Assembly (NCBI GenBank): GCA_937968025.1
Contig: CALBSL010000057.1
Span: forward strand, 1-10,495
Source of the DNA: an uncultured bacterium
GTDB taxonomy: Bacteria > Patescibacteriota > Patescibacteriia > 2-12-FULL-60-25
DNA: 10,495 nt
Direction of reading: 5' to 3'
Made by a program: the position numbers and the translations under genes. Of the stretch, positions 1 to 6,293 are shown piece by piece. Under the pieces are notes generated by a model that saw nothing but the letters and a program-made list of their open reading frames with translations, was not told where the DNA came from and ran no database searches. Within the stretch, counting starts at the first letter, position 1. Every line of letters begins with the position of its first letter.

Positions 1-48
1 TCTACACAGGCGAAGACACTCTTTCCCTACACGACGCTCTTCCGATCT
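1..48 (+). other. Illumina P5-side adapter with i5 index (artefact)
   Basis: Not genomic. Bases 1-7 (TCTACAC) are the end of the P5 arm, bases 8-15 (AGGCGAAG) match the TruSeq i5 index known as D505, and bases 16-48 are the Read 1 primer site, ending in GACGCTCTTCCGATCT. Genome sequence starts at base 49. Translated on the minus strand it gives the familiar artefact peptide EIGRASCRERV, which is wrongly fused to the surface protein and supplies a false stop at bases 2-4. Confidence 0.98.
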
Positions 49-2767
49 CCACGAGAATCGTGGAAGCTGGCTGGCTGTTTGCAGCGATCGTGACCGTACC
101 GTTGGCGCGAACCGTCTGGAAGACAGAAGGCGTGGAGTTTGCTGGGACCGAGGAGAGCGTGACGGTGTTGCCGTCTTCGTCCTGCGCCGAGATGTCGCTT
201 GTAGCAGCGATACCGAGCGAGAAGCGGTCACCAGAAGAGTTCGAGATCGTCGAGTCGGACGTACAGCGAACTTCGAGCGTCTTCGAGCCACCACGAGCGA
301 TCGTGTAGCTGAGACCAGAGAAGGTCATCGTACCATCCGTGCTTGGCGACTGGCGGGAACCGAGCATGGTTTCACCATCGTAGAGACCACAGGAGTTGAC
401 CACATCGTCGAGTTCGGCAGCCGTGTAGCTGGCGCCGGCGTTGAGGTCACCCTGACCCGTCACCTTGAGGGAAGTCATGCGGACAGCGGACTGGGAGCCA
501 GCCGTGAGCGTGAAGCCCGTTGCTGGGATGTTCGCCTGGTTCTTCACGAACACACCGGAGGATGGCGTACCAGCAAGCGTCACGTTGAGCGTTGGCGTGC
601 GGACCGTCATCGTGTTACCCGTCACCGTCGTGTTTGGCGAGATCTGGCTGGTGGCCAAGAATTCACCGGAAGACGTGACGCGAACATCCGTGGATCCGAA
701 GATCGTGCCGGAGTTGCTACCAAGAGAGAACACGTACGTGGAACCGTCCGTGATGCTGTTCGAGGTGTCAGCGGTGATGACGAAGTTACGCGTCTGACCA
801 GCTGCCAAACGAACGCTCACCGAACCGGAGTCGAACGCGCGGTATCCAGGAGCAGCACAGGAAGAGGTACAGCTGACAGGGCCAGCGACCGTCTCACCCG
901 TATCGGCGTCCTTGATCTTGATGTCGCGGAGGAATTCCGTCGTGCCATCGTAGATACCAGAGACCGTCGTCGTCACCGCAAAGTTGAACTTGCGGACTTC
1001 GACTTCATTGGAACCAGAAGTGATGGCGAAGCGATAGAAGACAACGTCGTTCTGACCGCGTCCAACGTTTGCCGTAGCAGGACCGTTGTACGTGATCGTG
1101 AACTGGCCACCCTCCGTCGTGGAGTACGAAGCGTTCGTCGTCGTCGAGCTAGAACCGTCGTAAGAACCGTTACATGGGCTCGTGTTGCTGTCTACACAGA
1201 CCTGAGCACCCACGTTCTGGACCTTGTCGACCGCGTACACATCAGAGGAGTACTCCGTGTAGATGCGGATCGTACGGCTGGAGCGACCTGCAACACCACC
1301 GCGGAGGGTGAAGGTGCGGGACTGGCCGTTAGGAATTGCGAAAGGCGTGGTGAAGTTCAACACGATCTTGCCATCGCTCATCACGGAAGCGGCAGAAGCC
1401 ACCTGCGTCGACCCCTGGAAGAGGCGGAGGTTGGAGAGATCAGAGTTGGAGACCGTACCTGCCTGGTACAACGTCACGCGGCGGACTTCGATGTCGTTGG
1501 AACCGTTCGCCTGGAGGCGGAAGTTCGCAAGTTCAGCATCGGTCGTACCAACACGTGGGTTGGCTGGTTCAGAACCGTCGATCACGTCGACACGAGCCAC
1601 GGAGGCCGTACCAATCGTCATCGCGTTGCCACGAACTGGGAAGGAACCGGCGACGGTGCCCGTACCAGAGAGAACAACCGATCCTGCATCAGCGATTTCG
1701 AACGCGTGCTGACCACCCGTTGCTTCAGAGCCAGTAATACCGATGTCACCGGAGAGGTAGACGGATTCCGTCATGCCAGCACCGATAGCGAGGTTAAGAC
1801 CGGAGAAGGTCACCGTGTTGTCAGACGAGGAAAGGGTGCGGCCACTCGTGAGGCGCGTGCCGTCTGCCTTGTAGAGGTAGACGTTGTCGAAGTCAGTCGT
1901 GAGACCGACGCCGACGCGGCGGAACTTGAGGGACGTCACCGTCGAAGCCGTACCAGCCATGAGGTTCACCTTCGTGAACATCACGTTGTGGGCATTCTTT
2001 GGGACCACCATAGCTGGGGACGTATCCGAAGCCAAGGAGACCGTCACGGAGCCAGAGACTGGCGTCGTGGAACCACCACCAACCACTGCATCTGCGAGTT
2101 CTGCTTCACGCGTCGTGACGTTCGCGCCCATTGGGTACGAGATCGTCGTTGGGAGCACGTTCATTGCGTTGAACATGTTCGCCGCGAAGGCGGATTCGGA
2201 GATCATGCGGCGCTGACCATTCCAGATCACGTAGCGATCGGAAGAGCCTGCCATGGAAACGAGGGAACCGTCTGGGTGGACTGCCGTAGCAACGGAAGCA
2301 CCAACCGAGTAGTTCACGAAGAGCTGGTCAGGAACGTCGACGACGCGGCGGGCCCAGTTCGAGCCGTAGAGCGACGTAGCAACGGATTCCGATTCAACCC
2401 AGTGCAAGACGCCACCACGAGTGACAGCGTACACCTTTGGATCCGTCGTGATCTTGATGAGGTTGGTACCAGGGCGGATGGTGATGTTGCCACCAATCAT
2501 GATCGCCGAGAGTTCCGAGTCAGAGATCGTGCGGATACCGGAGAAATCCGCGAACCACGAGCGGTACGTCGTTTCGTTTGGGAAGACGTAGCGCTTGTTG
2601 TTGAAGAAGTAATAGACAGCAGGACCGGATGCCTTGATGAGGTCACCGTTCATGAGCGTAGCAGCAGACGCCACGGATGGAACCGCGAACGCGCCGACAC
2701 CCACAGACGAGAGGACCGTGGACATGGTCACGACTGTCGAGACCAACTTTTTGGTAAATTGACCCAT
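49..2767 (-). CDS. Large secreted modular surface protein (S-layer-like), 3' end missing
   Basis: At least 906 residues, cut by adapter before the true C-terminus. Residues 1-35 are a Sec signal peptide: MGQFTKK, a hydrophobic core, and a SVASA-A cleavage site. Residues 41-217 hold three diverged repeats of 50-60 residues, each with a [GS]LIK-like start, a VY/YV strand, a basic NGxR-type turn and a closing G-x-[NS]-[IV]. From about 240 on come four tandem beta-rich modules of roughly 140-165 residues, with VxLY-DGT and VTFSGL strands recurring. Composition is Thr/Ser/Gly/Val-rich with very little Lys, usual for extracellular beta proteins; possible disulfide pairs occur in modules 2 and 3. 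The ATG at 2767 is chosen because it puts the signal peptide at the N-terminus; the frame is open further upstream to 3019 but that part looks non-coding. Probably a cell-surface or S-layer component; function is not established. Confidence 0.85.
2117..2647 (-). repeat. Three N-terminal repeats in the surface protein
   Basis: Copy 1 (residues 41-95, GDLIKASGPAVYYFFNNKRYVF...), copy 2 (100-159, GTNLIKITTDPKVYAVTRGG...) and copy 3 (167-217, GSLVSMAGSSDRYVIWNGQR...) share a start, a VY/YV strand, a tight turn with Arg or Gly, a central aromatic/acidic helix-like part and an end of the type YxxGAxV. They are diverged at DNA level, so this is an old duplication. I associate this block with secreted Parcubacteria proteins, from memory only. 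Confidence 0.7.
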
Positions 2768-2861
2768 AAATAGAGAACCTTTTGGGGTTCGTCCCGGAGA
2801 AAAAGGGCGAGTTTTTCTTCGGAACAAGACATGAATGTGAGAATGAGTAACGATCCAATTC

Positions 2862-2881
2862 CCCTCCCCTCGCGGGCAGGG
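2862..2881 (-). repeat. GC-rich hairpin in the leader of the surface-protein gene
   Basis: On the minus strand CCCT-G-CCC and GGG-G-AGGG pair over 7 bp with one mismatch around the tetraloop GCGA, which is of the stable GNRA class. It lies about 95 nt before the ATG at 2767. The 2768-3008 interval holds this hairpin and the larger one at 2948-2980; I see no convincing -35/-10 pair and only a weak AAGG 10 nt before the ATG. Confidence 0.45.
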
Positions 2882-2947
2882 CTCGACCTTTAGTGAATCA
2901 GACCAAAGAGGTTCGAACACGAGGCAGGAAGTTTGTTCCTCATCCTG

Positions 2948-2980
2948 CAGGGTATCCATGACACGATCATCGATACCCTG
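2948..2980 (-). repeat. Strong inverted repeat after the DUF5667-like gene
   Basis: Arms CAGGGTATC (2948-2956) and GATACCCTG (2972-2980) pair over 9 bp. After one mismatch, ATGA (2958-2961) pairs with TCAT (2967-2970) around a 5-nt loop, giving 13 pairs in all. It starts 28 nt after the stop of the membrane protein gene. No U-run follows on either strand, so it is not a standard intrinsic terminator. It could be an operator, a stabilising 3' hairpin or part of the leader of the surface-protein mRNA. Confidence 0.6.
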
Positions 2981-3008
2981 TCGAATGGGAGAAGGCGCAG
3001 GCCCTCCC

Positions 3009-4259
3009 CTAGCGACCATCAGCCGAAGCCGACGTCGAGGAACTTGTTCCTGTCTGCGTTGTTGTCACGTGTGCCGTCGTTGAGGAAACCGTCACACTCG
3101 ATGAGCTCGGGGTAACCATGGTTGAGCTTGGCGTGATGAGCGTTGAGGTTGGGCCATCAAGCAGCTTTGGCTCAGGCACGATCGCCGCGATCCCTTTCTC
3201 CGCCGCACTGATCGCTTTGACCGCCTCACCGAGCGTTTGCTTCACCTGTTGTAAGTCCTGTTTCTCGAGAGACTGTTTCGTCGCCTCAAGGGATTCTTTC
3301 GCCGCCTTCAGCTGATCGATCGGGTCCTGCAAGGTGCGGAGAAGCTCAGACCCGGTTGTCGTCGGCGATCCGATAGCGACCGGCGTCGGGTCCTGACCGG
3401 CATCGATCGACGCCTGCTTCACGTTCGCTACCTTCTGTGTCGCATCGGCGATCCCCTCTTCAAGACCCAGCACTTTCTCTTCGACAGAACGTTTGAGCTC
3501 GTCCGTGCTGACAATCTCTTTCACGCCAGGGTCATCGCTTTTTTCGATCATGACCTGCACCGCTTTGACGCTCGTCGTGACAGCCGCGGTTTGCACTTCG
3601 TTCATTTCGCTCTTCGCATCGTCCGGAACGAGGTCGCGCACCTCTTTGACCGCTTGAGACACCTGGCCACTCATCTTATCAATACTCTTAGCAACCTCGA
3701 CCGCTTGGACCGACCCCTCTTCTGCAGCAACCGTGTGGAGTTCAGATTTTACCGTATCAAGGTTCTTCTTCATGATGTCGGCCGCCTCACGAATACGCTC
3801 GGAACGCTTTGACACGTCTGTCGTCGTGGCGATCTTCTTCATTTCTTCGGCCCGACGACCCACAAACTCGGTTTTCAATTGGAGTTTCTTTGGCTGCTCC
3901 GTTTCCAGGAGGAGCCGCGCCTGTTCGGCGGCAAGCTTCACGGGATAGAGGATGTCACCCGGAATGGACCGCTCTGCCGCGGACACGCTCGCTAACGACC
4001 CGCCGAGAACCATCCCAATCACCGAGACCGCTGCCATCACCGGACCACGAAGGAGATCAACGGTTGTGCGAGGCACGAACGCCAAAATGAGCGCTTTGCA
4101 ACGCTCTTTGAATGATACAGGCGGGCAACGCAACGCATCACGACGCACCGTTTTGAGGAGCTCGTGACGGGTACGCAGAACCCAGGCCCCATCCGGTCGG
4201 ATGTGGCGCCGCGTGTCTCTCATCAGCTTTTGAGCTGTTGTGAGTTGGCGCTTAGTCAT
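3009..4259 (-). CDS. DUF5667-like single-pass membrane protein, putative anti-sigma partner
   Basis: A 416-residue protein of unproven function. Residues 1-70 are basic and probably cytoplasmic. One hydrophobic span lies at about 72-94 (MAAVSVIGMVLGGSLASVSA). It is followed by SIPGDILYPVKLAAEQARLLL, which resembles the start of DUF5667, a domain found outside the membrane in bacteria. Residues about 110-360 are mostly charged helix with Lys, Glu, Ala and Gln, likely coiled coil. The last 50 or so are a Ser/Thr-rich tail that could span the wall or be glycosylated. The ATG at 4259 overlaps the sigma stop (ATGACTAA), so translation is probably coupled. The layout (cytoplasmic segment, one span, outer domain, next to an ECF sigma) fits an anti-sigma-like sensor. 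I see no classical zinc anti-sigma motif (HxxxCxxC), so that role is inferred. The stop is TAG, the only non-TAA stop among the genes here. Confidence 0.75.
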   Translation of the reverse strand: MTKRQLTTAQKLMRDTRRHIRPDGAWVLRTRHELLKTVRRDALRCPPVSFKERCKALILAFVPRTTVDLLRGPVMAAVSVIGMVLGGSLASVSAAERSIPGDILYPVKLAAEQARLLLETEQPKKLQLKTEFVGRRAEEMKKIATTTDVSKRSERIREAADIMKKNLDTVKSELHTVAAEEGSVQAVEVAKSIDKMSGQVSQAVKEVRDLVPDDAKSEMNEVQTAAVTTSVKAVQVMIEKSDDPGVKEIVSTDELKRSVEEKVLGLEEGIADATQKVANVKQASIDAGQDPTPVAIGSPTTTGSELLRTLQDPIDQLKAAKESLEATKQSLEKQDLQQVKQTLGEAVKAISAAEKGIAAIVPEPKLLDGPTSTLITPSSTMVTPSSSSVTVSSTTAHVTTTQTGTSSSTSASADGR

Positions 4260-4842
4260 GAGAAGAAGGACTATCCTGCCCTTGCTGCCGTCGAAGGAGC
4301 GCTTTTAACGCTCGATGATGCAGAACGCGTACCGCCCCCACCTCTTTCCCTAAAATCTCAGCGATATCTTGAAACGAGAGATCATCCATCAGCCGAAGCG
4401 TGAGGACGTCTTGATAATCATCTTTGAGCTGACCGATCTGATCGAGCAGGAGCCCAAGATCCGCTTTTGCCTCTATCGATCGCGATCCAGTGCCGCGATC
4501 CGAGAGGGTCTCACTATCAGAAGACGAGTCGTCCCCGGAAAACGTTACACTCGTGAGATCTGGGGTCGCTCCTCGCTTGCGATAGGTATCAATAATCAAA
4601 TTTCGAGCGATCTTGTAGAGCAATCCACGCACATGGCGGACTTCTTGGCCGCGCTGAAGCGCCTGCCAGAGCCGCAAAAACACCTCCGCCGTCACGTCCT
4701 CCGCCTGCTCTTTTGACGATAATTTTACGTAAACAAAGCGATAAATCGCTTCAACGTAGGCATCATAAAGACGGGCAAACGCCTGCTCGTCATGAGCAGA
4801 TCGTACGCGATAGACGTGATACGATTCAAGAAGAGAAAACAT
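4252..4842 (-). CDS. ECF-type RNA polymerase sigma factor
   Basis: The 196-residue protein directs RNA polymerase to specific promoters. Region 2 is clear at about residues 20-91: FARLYDAYVEAIYRF, then EQAEDVTAEVFLRLW (core-binding and -10 recognition helices), then LLYKIARNLIIDTYRKRG. A Ser/Asp-rich linker follows. Region 4, about 140-190, holds a helix-turn-helix: LKDDYQDVLTLRLMDDLSFQDIAEILG, then GAVRVLHHRALKAL. There is no region 1.1 or 3, as expected for ECF. I chose the ATG at 4842; an in-frame ATG at 4929 would add 29 residues with no family resemblance and would lie at the promoter candidate. Neither start has a Shine-Dalgarno. The stop overlaps the start of the next gene by 8 nt, linking it to a membrane protein in the manner of sigma / anti-sigma pairs. 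Confidence 0.92.
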   Translation of the reverse strand: MFSLLESYHVYRVRSAHDEQAFARLYDAYVEAIYRFVYVKLSSKEQAEDVTAEVFLRLWQALQRGQEVRHVRGLLYKIARNLIIDTYRKRGATPDLTSVTFSGDDSSSDSETLSDRGTGSRSIEAKADLGLLLDQIGQLKDDYQDVLTLRLMDDLSFQDIAEILGKEVGAVRVLHHRALKALLRRQQGQDSPSSHD

Positions 4843-4845
4843 GAT

Positions 4846-4919
4846 GGCGATCGCCGAACCGATCGAGCACCCACGGGAACACGAAGGAAGGAACGAGGAT
4901 GCAGGGACACGACTCCCTG
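4846..4919 (-). promoter_or_regulatory. Leader of the sigma gene with a hairpin and a palindrome
   Basis: Two symmetric elements lie between the promoter candidate and the sigma start. CAGGGA/TCCCTG (4902-4907 and 4914-4919) forms a 6-bp stem with a 6-nt loop. The perfect 10-bp palindrome GGCGATCGCC (4846-4855) sits 3 nt before the ATG at 4842, where a ribosome binding site would be expected. Neither has a U-tract. They could be operator or RNA-structure elements, but there is no direct evidence of function. Confidence 0.35.
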
Positions 4920-4929
4920 GATTGGGCAT

Positions 4930-4958
4930 AGCCTAGCACATCCCCCTAAAAACCACAA
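4930..4958 (-). promoter_or_regulatory. Weak promoter candidate for the sigma factor operon
   Basis: TTGTGG (4953-4958), a 17-nt spacer and TAGGCT (4930-4935) preceded by TGC, giving an extended -10 that shares TGCTAGG with the glycosyltransferase promoter candidate. Only 3 of 6 matches in each box. It lies just downstream of the glycosyltransferase terminator and about 90 nt before the sigma ATG, which is a sensible place. Confidence 0.3.
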
Positions 4959-4967
4959 GAAATACAC

Positions 4968-4988
4968 AAAAAAGCGGCTTATGCCGCC
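4968..4988 (-). terminator. Rho-independent terminator of the glycosyltransferase gene
   Basis: On the minus strand GCGGC-ataa-GCCGC is followed directly by a run of six T (4968-4973). The arms are 4983-4987 and 4974-4978, with a G-U pair extending the stem at 4988/4973. The 4-nt loop contains the TAA stop of the glycosyltransferase, so the last codons form the 5' arm. Stem is short but GC-rich and the U-tract is clean. Confidence 0.75.
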
Positions 4989-6178
4989 ATTTTGTAGGCT
5001 GAACCCGGTAAACAGGTGACCAAGGCCTCATCTCCGACCACCAGCGAGCGATACAACCGATCAAGTCGGTCGGTATTGGCTTGAGCGCTGTAGGCGTAGG
5101 CAACGTAGCCTTGAAGAGCCTTCCCTTGCGCCTGACGTTCTGACTCTGGAAGCGTGAGGACGTGGTACAACCCCATACCCAAGGCTTCAACAGAACACGC
5201 ATCGAGCGAAAAGGCGTGTCCACCCGTCGCTTCCTCGTTAGCAGGAAGCTGGTGAGAAATCACCGGACGACCAGAATGCGCTGCTTCAAGCACCGCAAGC
5301 GAAAGCCCTTCTTCCGTCGTTGGGAACACGTGGGCGAGGGCACAAGACTGAAGACTTGAGAGCTCATGCTCAAAACGTTCGCCGAGCACTCGCACCCCTT
5401 CAATCCCAGCTGCCTGTTGGAGCACTTCTTGGGCGTAGGCATCCGTAAATGAAGCGCCTCCCACAAGGGCAACCGCGGCATCAGAAAACGCTACGGGATA
5501 GCGAGCCTTTGCCCAGGCAAACGCCTCGAGCAAACGATGCGCGCCCTTGTGTGGTAGCAAACGCCCCACGAACAAGAAGTATCGATACGGCGTGAGACCA
5601 AGGCCAGACACCGTTGCTTCACGTTCGGCGATATCCTTCACCGGAGCCGTCTCTTGGGCAAAGGCGTGCGAAATATAGTGGGCACGTCGGCCGTACTCGG
5701 TCGCGCAATACTGCGCGAGCTCCTGGGAAACCGTAATCACCTCATGAGCGAAGAAACAGGTCAACCACTCTCCCAAATGAAACATCGTCCGAGCGAACCA
5801 CCCCCACTTGCTAAAGCGGCGGTCCATACAGTGAAACGTGACGACAAGCTTCGTACGAGGCAAGAGGAGACGAGCAAGTGGCGCGAGCAACGCGATCCCA
5901 ACACCGTGAATATGGAGAATATCTGGACGAAGGGCGCGAGATTGCCAGAGCGCGGTAAAACTGTGCGAAATCGCATCGAGGTGCTTGGTATGGATCCCGG
6001 GCGAGAACCGCTGCTCAATCCCGTGTGGCGCGGTCATGTCGCCCACGTACCAGCGTCGCCCAAAGACGATCACCTGATGCCCACGCTCAACCATCCCCTT
6101 GGCGAGGGATTCAACGTGGCGTTCAATTCCGCCAGAACGGGCCGGCAAGCCCTTCTGACCAAGCATCACAATCTTCAT
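4979..6178 (-). CDS. GT4-family glycosyltransferase (GT-B fold)
   Basis: This 399-residue enzyme probably transfers a sugar from a nucleotide-sugar donor to a glycan or lipid-linked acceptor at the inner face of the membrane. The N-terminal acceptor domain opens with MKIVMLGQKGLPARSGGIERH, the usual start of GT4 proteins, and has HIHGVG near residue 89. The C-terminal donor domain has FVGRLLPHKG (R206 and K211, the phosphate-binding pair) and the E-x7-E motif (E290 and E298 in EEGLSLAVLEA). Acceptor and donor sugars cannot be read from sequence. It stands alone between its own promoter-like sequence and a terminator. In place of adk/map/infA it follows secY, so its neighbours say little about its role; cell-surface polysaccharide is the best guess. 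Confidence 0.9.
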   Translation of the reverse strand: MKIVMLGQKGLPARSGGIERHVESLAKGMVERGHQVIVFGRRWYVGDMTAPHGIEQRFSPGIHTKHLDAISHSFTALWQSRALRPDILHIHGVGIALLAPLARLLLPRTKLVVTFHCMDRRFSKWGWFARTMFHLGEWLTCFFAHEVITVSQELAQYCATEYGRRAHYISHAFAQETAPVKDIAEREATVSGLGLTPYRYFLFVGRLLPHKGAHRLLEAFAWAKARYPVAFSDAAVALVGGASFTDAYAQEVLQQAAGIEGVRVLGERFEHELSSLQSCALAHVFPTTEEGLSLAVLEAAHSGRPVISHQLPANEEATGGHAFSLDACSVEALGMGLYHVLTLPESERQAQGKALQGYVAYAYSAQANTDRLDRLYRSLVVGDEALVTCLPGSAYKMAA

Positions 6179-6185
6179 AGAATAG

Positions 6186-6191
6186 TCCTCC
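6186..6191 (-). promoter_or_regulatory. Shine-Dalgarno for the glycosyltransferase
   Basis: GGAGGA on the minus strand ends 7 nt before the ATG at 6178. It is the only strong Shine-Dalgarno in the window and decides the start at MKIVMLGQKG over two in-frame upstream ATGs (6193 and 6220). It directly abuts the -10 candidate, so it would be in the transcript only if transcription starts further upstream. Confidence 0.7.
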
Positions 6192-6220
6192 ATCCTAGCA
6201 AAAAAACACGGTTTTGTCAA
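6192..6220 (-). promoter_or_regulatory. Sigma-70-type promoter candidate for the glycosyltransferase
   Basis: On the minus strand TTGACA (6215-6220, perfect -35) is followed by a 17-nt spacer and TAGGAT (6192-6197, 4 of 6 matches to TATAAT), preceded by TG one base upstream (extended -10). A start site 6-8 nt downstream would fall near 6185, leaving a 5' leader of only about 7 nt before the ATG at 6178. The geometry is otherwise ideal. Confidence 0.55.
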
Positions 6221-6261
6221 GGGAAGATCGATGGTTTTTGGCTAATATAAAAGCTTTTCCA

Positions 6262-6291
6262 ACACAAAACCAGCCCAAAGGCTGGTTGTGT
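6262..6291 (-). terminator. Hairpin after secY, probable terminator
   Basis: An 8-bp perfect stem (AACCAGCC at 6268-6275 with GGCTGGTT at 6280-6287) encloses a 4-nt loop; it extends by ACAC/GTGT (6262-6265 with 6288-6291) past a 2-nt bulge. It begins 2 nt after the secY stop. On the minus strand the 3' arm runs through TTTTGTGTT, a weak U-tract. A terminator for the ribosomal operon is the likely role; the poor U-tract leaves some doubt. Confidence 0.65.
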
Positions 6292-6293
6292 GT

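Noticed and set aside
1706..2773. Plus-strand open frame of 355 codons
   Set aside because: Antisense to the signal peptide and repeats of the surface protein; the product is Arg/His/Asp-rich with no recognisable motif, typical of a shadow frame.
2911..2940. ECF-type promoter (GGAAC ... CGT) in front of the surface-protein gene
   Set aside because: A GGAAC on the minus strand is followed by CGT after only about 13 nt, shorter than usual ECF spacing, and the position is far from the start. A nearby GTTCGAAC palindrome adds no support.
2768..3019. 84-codon upstream extension of the surface protein (ATG at 3019)
   Set aside because: The frame stays open, but it overlaps the end of the membrane-protein gene, covers two strong hairpins, shows no protein-like pattern, and would bury the clear signal peptide at 2767 inside the protein.
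3009..3115. Possible frameshift at the Ser/Thr-rich end of the membrane protein
   Set aside because: The low-complexity tail continues in frame and ends at a clean TAG with a hairpin beyond it. Such tails are common in secreted or wall-spanning regions.
4843..4929. Upstream ATG at 4929 for the sigma factor
   Set aside because: The added 29 residues do not resemble sigma region 2, and the ATG lies at the promoter candidate. The ATG at 4842 gives a normal ECF length, though neither start has a Shine-Dalgarno.
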